The translations under genes and the position numbers were made by a program. The notes beneath the pieces are model-generated. The model did not search any database, was not told the DNA's origin, and saw nothing but the letters and a program-made list of their open reading frames with translations. From the NCBI GenBank assembly GCA_910574865.1, contig CAJTDN010000019.1:1-64000 (forward strand): DNA of 64,000 bases, read 5' to 3'. Of this stretch, positions 1 to 6,789 are shown one piece after another (the stretch's first letter is position 1; every line of letters begins with the position of its first letter). This DNA is from Lachnospiraceae bacterium (GTDB lineage: Bacteria > Bacillota > Clostridia > Lachnospirales > Lachnospiraceae).

Positions 1-28
1 TAAATTCGGGAGTGTAGTTTTGTGACAT
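1..28 (-). CDS. IS3-like transposase, N-terminus only
   Basis: The first nine codons of a leftward gene run off the left edge and read MSQNYTPEF. That is the typical start of an IS3-family OrfA-type transposase. A purine-rich AGAGG lies 7-9 bases before the ATG. The sequence to the right (about 29-105) would then be the upstream end of the insertion sequence, with a promoter at 57-86. Only nine residues are visible, so the family is a recognition-based inference; the 64-kb window cannot show whether the element is intact. Confidence 0.55.
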
Positions 29-56
29 AATGTGTACCTCTTTCTTTGTATTTTTG

Positions 57-86
57 ATTATATCCCATTAGCCACTCCCGTTACAA
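57..86 (-). promoter_or_regulatory. promoter of the IS3-like transposase
   Basis: On the minus strand a -35 box TTGTAA (81-86) and a -10 box TATAAT (57-62) are 18 bases apart and lie just upstream of the partial transposase gene. Confidence 0.45.
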
Positions 87-186
87 CTTTAGTATAGCAC
101 TTCAAAGACAACGAACGGATCGCATGCGTGAAAATCATGTGACCGTCGTATTTGCCCCATAACTGCCCCATTTTTCATTTTCGGGC

Positions 187-229
187 AAGAAAAAAGCGCC
201 GGAAACCGTTGATTTTACGGCATCCGGCA
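187..229 (-). terminator. Rho-independent terminator after the AAA-ATPase-like fragment
   Basis: Read leftward, a stem GCCGGA/TCCGGC reinforced by CCGT/ACGG is followed directly by CGCTTTTTTC. It sits 13 bases past the stop codon of the gene at 242-784. Confidence 0.75.
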
Positions 230-241
230 CGTGGGGTAGAA

Positions 242-784
242 TTAATCAATCAACATGATAACTTTTTTGCCATAATGTTTTTGAAGAAGCTCCGATAGTT
301 CTTGTAAACTATAATGAAGCGTATCATCATTCATGTCCCTTTTCATCAATGAGGAAAACGTTTGTTTGTCTTCCGCCGAAAGCAAATCGCTTTCACGAAG
401 GTGCTGATGCCTGCGTGCTTCCCTATTAATCTCTTTCACGACCAGACTGCGTGCCGTTTCGTAATTATCCGCGCCCAAGGCCTTCAGGTTGACGGACACG
501 ACCGGAAATTTTCCCATGTACATGTCACACAATCCCTTCTCCTTTGAGATAGCCAGTCCGTCAAACAAGGCCTTATCGCAACCAATCTCAAAGAAGGCGC
601 GAAGCATACTCATGTTCAGGGACTTGCCAAAACGCCTCGGTCTGGTGAACAAGTTCACTTCCCCCCAATTGTGGAGCAAGTCCCGAATCATCGCGGTCTT
701 GTCCACATAATAAAAACCTTCTGTCCGTATTTTTTCAAAATTTTCAATTCCCACCGGGAGCTTTTTCTTATTTACATCAACCAT
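242..784 (-). pseudogene. truncated AAA-ATPase-like (DUF1703-type) protein
   Basis: The 180 residues match the N-terminal half of the AAA-ATPase-like/DUF1703 family: the opening LPVGIENFEKIR, then YVDKT, then the Walker-like loop RPRRFGKSLNMSML near residues 48-61. Family members are usually about 500-580 residues with a C-terminal PD-(D/E)XK nuclease-like domain. Here the reading frame stops at VIMLID, exactly where the conserved DEYD Walker B motif normally follows, and a terminator comes right after. It is therefore a truncated relic or a stand-alone ATP-binding half. Such genes are common and multicopy in gut Clostridia and Bacteroidetes; their role is unknown. Confidence 0.75.
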
Positions 785-963
785 CTCACATATCCCGCCT
801 TTTCATCATGAATTTTTATTCACAGTTTCTTGCGCCGTTCTATGATTGTCAAAGACAGTATAACACTTTTTTCTTTATCGCAAAAGTCTATTTCGAGCAT
901 ACTTTATGTTTTTCGGAAGATTCGTTACAATTTGCTCCCTAACCGACCATGGATTTTAACGGC

Positions 964-990
964 AAAAGCGCGGCCTAAGCCGCGCTTTTT
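964..990. terminator. bidirectional hairpin terminator downstream of the peptide gene
   Basis: GCGCGGC, a CTAA loop and GCCGCGC (968-985) form a perfect 7-bp stem with four Ts on one side and five on the other. It lies about 15 bases beyond the stop codon of the 46-residue peptide gene and would end the signalling operon. Confidence 0.7.
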
Positions 991-999
991 CGTGTCTCC

Positions 1000-1140
1000 C
1001 TAGCAGCAAAACAATGTCCAAAAAGGACCCTTCCCAACCGTAATCTGGCTCTCTTCCTCCCGCTTTTCGTCCCGCGTCAATGCGTCGGCCTCCAGCACCT
1101 CGAGAAACACGTCCCCTGCCTTTTCTTGTCGTTCGCTCAT
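1000..1140 (-). CDS. 46-residue candidate signalling peptide precursor
   Basis: This small gene encodes a very polar, acidic N-terminal part (about residues 1-33, rich in E, K, R and D) and a hydrophobic aromatic tail, ITVGKGPFWTLFCC, that ends at the stop codon. It starts with ATG in a four-base ATGA overlap with the stop of the sensor kinase, and AAGGGAGGG lies 8 bases upstream, so translation is coupled. A terminator follows the stop. The position after an AgrC-like kinase and a LytTR regulator is where a peptide pheromone gene would sit. However, it has no AgrD-like acidic tail after the cysteines, no signal peptide, and no AgrB protease or lanthipeptide synthetase is nearby. I do not recognise the family. 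The alternative is a small cytoplasmic modulator of the kinase. Confidence 0.75.
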   Translation of the reverse strand: MSERQEKAGDVFLEVLEADALTRDEKREEESQITVGKGPFWTLFCC

Positions 1141-2438
1141 TTTTCGAACCCTCCCTTAAAAATAATTTTTACTTCAAAAGACCGCGCGTCATGCTGGAAT
1201 TCCATCTCCCCGTGATGCTTCTCCACAAAGCCTTTCACGCTCTCCAGCCCCCAGCCGTGTCCGCACTTGTCTTTCTTAGTCGTCAAAAACTTCCCCTTTT
1301 CCACCAAAGGCTCCCGGCTGCTCGTATTCCATAGTGTCATGCCAAACACGTTGTATTTCATCCGGATCAACAACCTGATTTCCCGCCTCCCCTCCTCACA
1401 TTGTGAGGCCGCCTCTATCGCGTTGTCCAGCAATGTACCAAGAATAATAGAGAAGTCCAGCTCGTCTATCGGTATTTCAAAAAAATCGATTTCCAACTGA
1501 AACTTTATCCCCTCTTCCTCCATCTTAAGGTATTTACTGTTAAGGATAAAATCCACATATTCATTTTTCGTCCACACCTTTTTGCCTTGCAGTTCTTCCT
1601 GGTACTCTTTCAGCTTTTCCAATGCTCTGTCGCATTCTTCGTTCTCAATGCATCGCTGCAAAAACAACATCACATGTTTCGCGTCATGCATCCTCCTCTC
1701 ATGTTCTTCATACACTTCCTTTTGTTCCGACTGCTTTGCCACCAAGGAGGCTTGTCGAAGCAAAAGCGTCTCTTTCTCATGCTTTTCACTTTGATACATC
1801 CAGTATATGGCCATGCATCCAATCGCGAGAAACAAACCCACGCTTCCCCATAACAAAAAGTAAAATGCACTCTTGGAAAACCGCTCTTCCCCGCTCACCA
1901 GCCCATAAGACAACAGTTCCCACGCGACAACTGCTAAACATAGAAACATTAATCTGTATTTTTCTAACACTTTTCGTACCAAAGCATCGTGTCTTCTCCA
2001 AAACCAACCGTAAAATATCGCCACAACGGCCAGCAGCAACATCTCATACAAAAACCCGCTCCATGGCTTCGCCCCATAGTTGGCATGAACCAAATCACAT
2101 TCCAATATCATTCCCCGTGCCACCACATACGGCGTTCGTAGCAGCGACATCATGATAAAATAAAATTGCATCCATATGAAAGAGACATGCAATCTGCACC
2201 GATAAAAGCAGAACACATGCAAACAGCACAAAATTCCAACCGCAATCACCGCAAGGTTAGAAATAAAAGCTAGTGTATCATTCACCGTATACAGTCCGCA
2301 TATGATGAAAAAGCTGACCCACTCCGCTACCCGTGCAAACATATTTTTAAACCGCCGCTCCGGATAGCAGCGGATGAACATGCCACATCCCAACGCCACC
2401 TCCAGTACCACCACGATGCCACAAAGCACGATATTCAT
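1137..2438 (-). CDS. AgrC-like GHKL sensor histidine kinase
   Basis: The protein has 433 residues. About six hydrophobic segments fill residues 1-225, as in AgrC-type peptide sensors, followed by a coiled-coil linker (about 225-250). The phospho-acceptor region RRMHDAKHVMLFLQ is near 258. The GHKL ATPase part shows the N box LLDNAIEAA (about 347) and the glycine box HGWGLESVKGF (about 402). AgrC-like kinases respond to extracellular peptides and phosphorylate LytTR regulators, and the LytTR gene lies 91 bases upstream. The stop overlaps the start of the small peptide gene. The start is supported by AAGGAAG about 8 bases before the ATG. The ligand is inferred, not shown. Confidence 0.9.
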   Translation of the reverse strand: MNIVLCGIVVVLEVALGCGMFIRCYPERRFKNMFARVAEWVSFFIICGLYTVNDTLAFISNLAVIAVGILCCLHVFCFYRCRLHVSFIWMQFYFIMMSLLRTPYVVARGMILECDLVHANYGAKPWSGFLYEMLLLAVVAIFYGWFWRRHDALVRKVLEKYRLMFLCLAVVAWELLSYGLVSGEERFSKSAFYFLLWGSVGLFLAIGCMAIYWMYQSEKHEKETLLLRQASLVAKQSEQKEVYEEHERRMHDAKHVMLFLQRCIENEECDRALEKLKEYQEELQGKKVWTKNEYVDFILNSKYLKMEEEGIKFQLEIDFFEIPIDELDFSIILGTLLDNAIEAASQCEEGRREIRLLIRMKYNVFGMTLWNTSSREPLVEKGKFLTTKKDKCGHGWGLESVKGFVEKHHGEMEFQHDARSFEVKIIFKGGFEK

Positions 2439-2529
2439 ACGCTTCTACTTCCTTTTCCCCGTTTTTTATATCCATCCGCTTCGCGAACGACCGTCCCGTC
2501 ATCTGGCAAAACACCGGAATATGCTGACG

Positions 2530-3255
2530 CTATCCATTCCTTTTGATGTTTCCTATCCCCATCATCCTGTCCCTTAACTCCCGGCTCCGCGCCCGGCTGA
2601 TTCCCAGTACCGTGCCGTCACGCATCCTGCAGTCACTGTCTTCCCAGGCCTCCAACTGATTCAGGTTGATAATGCAGCCCTTGTCAATCCACATGAAATC
2701 CTTGTCCCCCAGTTCCCGTTCTATTTCCCCCAACGTACCGCGCACACGCACTTCCCTCTTGTCCTTCATATGGAACACGACATATTTCTTATCCCTTGTC
2801 AGATACATAATCTTATTATAATACAGACGCTCCGTTCCTGAGCTAAGCCTTGCCGCATAAAAACGCTCTTTCCTCTCCACCAATCTGGGGACGATGGCAT
2901 CATACATCTCGGGCAGTTTCTCTTTCAAATCCTTCTTCATGATATAACGAAACGCGTTGACCTCGTATGCCGCGATGGCATACTCCGTATAATTCGTCAC
3001 GCATACAATCGCGCACTCATTATCACGCTGGCGAATCCTTCTCGCGACATCCAGCCCGGAACAATCCCCCAGCTCGACATCCAAAAGAAAAAGGTCGAAG
3101 TCCCGCCCGCTTTCCACATCCTGGAGCAACTGTTTGTAATCTATATAATCATAAAACCCATACGGGGTATCCGTCTTTGCAAAATATTTTTCCGTCTCCT
3201 TGCATATCTGCCTGATATATCCCCGCTCGTCATCCAGCACGGCTATCTTTAGCAT
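2530..3255 (-). CDS. LytTR-family response regulator
   Basis: The protein has 241 residues when started at the ATG at 3253-3255, which follows GGAGGAATTGAG; the upstream in-frame codons lack a ribosome site. The N-terminal receiver domain begins LKIAVLDDE and has the phosphorylated Asp in LFLLDVELGD, with a helical segment DVARRIRQRDNE. The C-terminal LytTR DNA-binding domain (about 135-240) includes YLTRDKKYVVFHMKD and FMWIDKGCIINLNQL. LytTR proteins bind two 9-bp direct repeats one helical face apart, and three such repeat pairs lie within 6 kb (4035-4063, 5174-5202, 8891-8919). It is the first gene of the operon with the GHKL kinase and the peptide, behind a strong promoter. Confidence 0.93.
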   Translation of the reverse strand: MLKIAVLDDERGYIRQICKETEKYFAKTDTPYGFYDYIDYKQLLQDVESGRDFDLFLLDVELGDCSGLDVARRIRQRDNECAIVCVTNYTEYAIAAYEVNAFRYIMKKDLKEKLPEMYDAIVPRLVERKERFYAARLSSGTERLYYNKIMYLTRDKKYVVFHMKDKREVRVRGTLGEIERELGDKDFMWIDKGCIINLNQLEAWEDSDCRMRDGTVLGISRARSRELRDRMMGIGNIKRNG

Positions 3256-3304
3256 CTCAATTCCTCCACAAGTATTACAATCTTGATAATGCACAACTAC
3301 CAAA

Positions 3305-3333
3305 ATTATAACTTACATGTGGGGGTTTTTCAA
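3305..3333 (-). promoter_or_regulatory. sigma-A promoter of the LytTR-kinase-peptide operon
   Basis: On the minus strand TTGAAA (3328-3333), 17 bases and a perfect TATAAT (3305-3310) precede the response regulator gene by about 50 bases. It lacks the AGGGTCAA repeats found at the three putative target promoters, so the operon may be constitutive. Confidence 0.75.
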
Positions 3334-3419
3334 CTATCCGTGTATCAAACATCTTTTTTTGTGCATAATCGGGAAGTTATACCCTACGAAACAGCGACAT
3401 CCGTCTTGCGATAATGCTT

Positions 3420-3965
3420 CTATTCCAAGAATTTTTTCTCCGGGATTTCCTCCCCATCCTCCGTAAGAAAGACAATATCGTCAAATTCATCCTCCATCAC
3501 GACCACGAAAGTTTTTCCCGGCTCCGTGCCAAACCTCTTCTCCTTTCCGTCTGCCGTAGCCTCGATTTCGCTGATGTTTTCCAGATTCAGCGACACATAT
3601 ACCCGGTTCGAATGATAGATACCGCCCGTTTGGAGCTTCACGGAAGGATTGTCCTTCCTTAACATCCCGTCTTGCCGCTTCATCCAACGGTCAAAAAACG
3701 GAACTTTCTCGTAATATGCATAGCATGCACCTTCCCTTTCCCCATAAACTCCCAAGAACACGGCCACATCATCCTGCTTCACCCACAAAATCTCCGTATA
3801 ATTTCCCGGAAATTCTTCCAAAAAATCCGTTTCCAAATCCACGCCCTTATGTAGATAGTGTTGCGCATTATTATAATACCGCGCCAAGAAATAGAATAAA
3901 CTTATGCATAATATAACAATGACAACCATGATAATGACAATCAGGTTCTTATATTTTTTCTTCAC
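3420..3965 (-). CDS. single-pass membrane-anchored exported protein, putative LytTR target
   Basis: The start codon is probably GTG (3963-3965) after AAGGGATGAAACAAC. The 181-residue product opens with MKKKYKN, then one hydrophobic segment (about residues 8-30), so most of it should lie outside the membrane. The outer part is acidic and aromatic, with ILWVKQDDVAVFLGVYGE and a C-terminal FDDIVFLTEDGEEI. I do not recognise a named domain. It is transcribed alone from promoter 1, whose direct repeats match those before the next gene and the ABC operon, so it is probably co-regulated with them by the neighbouring two-component system. Confidence 0.75.
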   Translation of the reverse strand: MKKKYKNLIVIIMVVIVILCISLFYFLARYYNNAQHYLHKGVDLETDFLEEFPGNYTEILWVKQDDVAVFLGVYGEREGACYAYYEKVPFFDRWMKRQDGMLRKDNPSVKLQTGGIYHSNRVYVSLNLENISEIEATADGKEKRFGTEPGKTFVVVMEDEFDDIVFLTEDGEEIPEKKFLE

Positions 3966-4001
3966 GTTGTTTCATCCCTTTTATATTCCGTATCCACCCT
4001 T

Positions 4002-4063
4002 ACCATAGCACATATACGAAACCTTGTCTATAGCTTGACCCTCAACTCAACGATTTTGACCCT
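4002..4063 (-). promoter_or_regulatory. LytTR-type promoter 1 with two direct repeats
   Basis: Read leftward, AGGGTCAA occurs at 4056-4063 and again at 4035-4042 (21-bp period), followed by -35 TAGACA (4025-4030), 17 bases and -10 TATGGT (4002-4007). The repeat spacing is what LytTR regulators such as AgrA use. It is placed 37 bases before the exported-protein gene at 3965. Two further copies with the same spacings are at 5141-5202 and 8858-8919. Confidence 0.8.
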
Positions 4064-4068
4064 ATTCT

Positions 4069-4110
4069 GTTACAATTCAGCTCCGCGCCAGCGCGGAGCC
4101 GAACTGTAAC
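4069..4110. repeat. 42-bp near-perfect palindrome
   Basis: GTTACAATTCAGCTCCGCGC and its near-complement GCGCGGAGCCGAACTGTAAC flank two bases. It could serve as a terminator for the gene ending at 4245 and also sits right behind LytTR promoter 1, insulating it. It has no clear T-run. Confidence 0.6.
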
Positions 4111-4244
4111 CCTATTCTGTCATTATTCAAGGGATTGTGCGCCCTGCCGCATGGCCACCATCCAATCCATCTCATGCCAATCTAAAACCGTCGCCCTTGT
4201 TGCCACTCATACTTAATGTCCATGAAGCCTATCGTGAGTATAAC

Positions 4245-5020
4245 TTATAACGTGACCTTCCGCACCTTTTCCATATATCTTTCCTCGAAATCACTCTTCT
4301 TCACCACGTAATACACGTGTCCCCCTCCGTTCGACCTGCCTATCAGATATTCCGATGTTTCCTCCAGGATTTGGAAACCGTCCACTTCCCATCTGGCCCT
4401 ATCCTCGACAAACAAGTCATGCCGCTCTCCCGTCTTTAAATCAATGTAGTATTGTTGATCCCTTTTTTCATCCAAATATTCACCACCCAGCAATTTATCG
4501 CCGTCATAGACCAAATCAACAGCTTCCCCGTAATATCTGCCCAACAAACGGTTTTCTTTGTCCGTACGCAAAAATTCTTCCAGTTCCCTATTTGAGGGGT
4601 CATACCAGTAATATATGAAACCTATTTCATCATAATTTACTGCCAGCCATTTCCCATCATATACCCCTGACAAATAAAACGGCCTTTGGTGTTCCCCTTC
4701 TCCCATGAAACGCATCGCACCTTCCGATATCACTTCGATTTGCCGTGTTTTTGGATAAAACGTCTTATATTCCATGTACATTGACATGCGTCCCCAGTAT
4801 TCATCATAATACTGCCAGTAATCTCCCGCCGGATTCTGTTCATAATATTGCTCCATTGTCAGTTTTAGTTCGTCTGGATACTCCACGGAAAACACCGGTT
4901 TCTCGACCAACCGCGGGTCGATTCCTTCCTCTGGCCCACCTTTGTCCGACGCCAGTGACGACATGCTCATAGACATTACCATAACGCTTGCTAATAACAT
5001 ACTTAAAATTCGTTTTTCAT
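4245..5020 (-). CDS. secreted protein of unknown function; start frameshifted
   Basis: The open frame from the ATG at 4998-5000 gives 251 residues beginning MLLASVMVMSMSMSSLAS, a signal-peptide core without its basic N-terminus. The best ribosome site (GGAGGA at 5028-5033) belongs to an ATG at 5018-5020, which is out of frame by one base across a run of five A residues (5013-5017). With six A residues the start would read MKKRILSMLLASVMVMS, a textbook signal peptide. The mature part is rich in Tyr, Trp and acidic residues (YYEQNPAGDYWQYYDEYW) and looks beta-rich; no family recognised. It is transcribed alone from LytTR promoter 2. Confidence 0.7.
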
Positions 5021-5054
5021 TTTTGCTTCCTCCGTTTTTCTTTTCGTTATCTTC

Positions 5055-5099
5055 CTAAGTTTTCGTTTCCCACTCACCAACAATACCAACATTCTGCAT
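5055..5099 (-). CDS. possible 14-codon leader peptide in the 5' UTR
   Basis: Between promoter 2 and the secreted-protein gene, GGAGGAG (5105-5112) precedes an ATG by 6-7 bases; the frame reads MQNVGIVGEWETKT and stops. The equivalent place after promoter 3 shows GGGAG and ATGTGGAATAAATAA, a four-codon frame within a similar TCCGATG context. The conserved context suggests either short leaders or just a shared ancestral 5' end. Confidence 0.3.
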   Translation of the reverse strand: MQNVGIVGEWETKT

Positions 5100-5140
5100 C
5101 GGACTGCTCCTCCTTCTATATGTTTTCTTAACTCATCTTT

Positions 5141-5202
5141 ACCATAGCACATACATTAACCCCTGTCTATAACCCGACCCTCAACTCAGCGATTTTGACC
5201 TT
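5141..5202 (-). promoter_or_regulatory. LytTR-type promoter 2 with two direct repeats
   Basis: AAGGTCAA (5195-5202) and AGGGTCGG (5174-5181) with a 21-bp period, -35 TAGACA (5164-5169), 17 bases, -10 TATGGT (5141-5146). It begins directly after the stop codon of the ABC permease gene and drives the secreted protein gene to its left. Confidence 0.8.
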
Positions 5203-5208
5203 ATTCTG

Positions 5209-5820
5209 TTATTTCATGCTTCTTTTCCGCATGACCACCATCACCACTCCCAACAGTAAAACCACCGGAACCATGTCGAGAATCCCATAGTACAATCGCG
5301 CTGTCCCTTCCTGCTCCAGCAACGTCAACGACAGCGGCCACAGTCCCTTGTCCTCCAGAAAAATCAACGCCGGATCCACCAGGTTCCAGTTGAGCAAAAA
5401 GCAAATGGCAAAAGCCGCCGCTATCACCCCGGACAAGTTTGGCAAAAGCACGAAACGGAAATAGGACAGTAGCGAACCAGATTCCAAACAGAACGCATCC
5501 TCGAATTCGCCCGGCACCTGCTTGTTACCCATCCACAGAATCAGAATCGGCAGCGGCGACACCATCCCCGGAATCAAAATCGCCAGGCGCGTGTCAAGCA
5601 AATGTAAAAATTCCAATAATACGTACTCCGGTAGCATCGTCACCTGGAACGGCAAAAACAAAAGAACCACGCAGCACCAGAAAAGCATCTTCATCCACAC
5701 GCTGTCCCAGCGTGCCATCGCGTAACTCGTCGGCACGGCGACCAAGGTGGCAAGCAACGCCGTCCCTAGCGCATAAACCAAGGAATTCCCGTATTGTTGA
5801 AACAATAATGATACATTCAT
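5209..5820 (-). CDS. sugar-type ABC transporter permease (MalG-like)
   Basis: Starting at the ATG at 5818-5820, eight bases after GGGGAGGA, the product has 203 residues, shorter than the usual 270-280 of CUT1 permeases. It has about five or six membrane spans and a recognisable EAA-like cytoplasmic loop (EFEDAFCLESGSLLSYFRFVLLP), with aspartate-phenylalanine where most family members have EAA. It ends the operon binding protein - MalF-like permease - MalG-like permease. No ATPase gene is present, so a shared MsmX/MsmK-type ATPase elsewhere is probably used. The short length suggests loss of the first membrane segment or an atypical subfamily. Confidence 0.85.
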   Translation of the reverse strand: MNVSLLFQQYGNSLVYALGTALLATLVAVPTSYAMARWDSVWMKMLFWCCVVLLFLPFQVTMLPEYVLLEFLHLLDTRLAILIPGMVSPLPILILWMGNKQVPGEFEDAFCLESGSLLSYFRFVLLPNLSGVIAAAFAICFLLNWNLVDPALIFLEDKGLWPLSLTLLEQEGTARLYYGILDMVPVVLLLGVVMVVMRKRSMK

Positions 5821-5905
5821 CACCATTCCTCCCCTCGCAAACCCTATTTGTTTTTCATTTCCAGTTTGCCGGCACAAACCGGCTCGCAAACGCTCCGCTT
5901 TTTGC

Positions 5906-6742
5906 TCATATCACCGCTTGGCCTAGCATCTTGCCCCGTTGATGCCACATGGCCGATTGCAGTAACCGCACGCCCCAAATCGTCCCTGCCAAAAACGCGG
6001 TGAACAAGATTGCGGCAGCCGCCAGATAGGGATAATTTAATCTCAAAAAATGGTTATGCATATAATGTTGCAGCAAATATACTTCGTCCGGCGGGAAACT
6101 GGTTCCGAAGAGCAAATACGCCTCCCTGAAAATGCCGAAAAACTGCATCACCAAAAACACAGCCCCCACACCGATATAAAGCGTCAGCATCGGGAACTGC
6201 ATGTAGACAAAAAGCTGCCATCGGTTGGCACCGTCCAGCCGCGCCGCCTCCAGCATGTCCTTTTCCACCTTCGCCAGTCCCACACTCAAAAATAACAAAA
6301 CCACGCCGGTGTTACGCCACACGAACAAAGTCAACAACTGCCATCTCGGCGGCAAACCACCGCCCACAAGCCGCAAAAGTTCCACCGAAAGTACCGACGG
6401 CATAAACAACGGAACAAGCAGCACGACGGCGACCCCCGTCATCCGCCAGCCAAAAAAGGCATCCGGCAACACCAGCAAAAGTCCCAACAATAAAACCATC
6501 AAAAGTGCCGCCACCAGAAGAAGCACCGTGTTCTTCAAGGCCAGCAAGAAATAGGAATTGCCCAGGATATCAAGCAAGTTGCCCAAACCCACGAACCGCT
6601 TTTGGAACACGTTATTTATCGCCGCATAATAAAACAACGCGCAACCGGGGAGAATGTATAGAAAAATGACCCCCAATATTCCCGGGAGTGCCATCAATTT
6701 CATCTGTTGCCGAAACGTCAGTTTTCCACTTTTTCCTCGCAT
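5906..6742 (-). CDS. sugar-type ABC transporter permease (MalF-like)
   Basis: The 278-residue protein has six hydrophobic spans and the binding-protein-dependent permease loop MLEAARLDGANRWQLFVYMQFPML (EAA motif, about residues 172-195), which couples to the ATPase. It has a short basic N-terminus (MRGKSGKLTFRQQMKLMALPG) before the first span. The start follows AGGAAAC. It lies 47 bases after the binding-protein gene and about 85 bases before the second permease in a leftward operon driven by LytTR promoter 3. Confidence 0.92.
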   Translation of the reverse strand: MRGKSGKLTFRQQMKLMALPGILGVIFLYILPGCALFYYAAINNVFQKRFVGLGNLLDILGNSYFLLALKNTVLLLVAALLMVLLLGLLLVLPDAFFGWRMTGVAVVLLVPLFMPSVLSVELLRLVGGGLPPRWQLLTLFVWRNTGVVLLFLSVGLAKVEKDMLEAARLDGANRWQLFVYMQFPMLTLYIGVGAVFLVMQFFGIFREAYLLFGTSFPPDEVYLLQHYMHNHFLRLNYPYLAAAAILFTAFLAGTIWGVRLLQSAMWHQRGKMLGQAVI

Positions 6743-6789
6743 GTTTCCTGCCCCCCTTCATCACACGTTGCGCGTCATCTAGGAAATCT

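Noticed and set aside
1000-1140. Small peptide as a classical AgrD or a class II lantibiotic
   Set aside because: No AgrB, no acidic tail after the Cys residues, no double-glycine leader motif, no LanM or transporter next to it.
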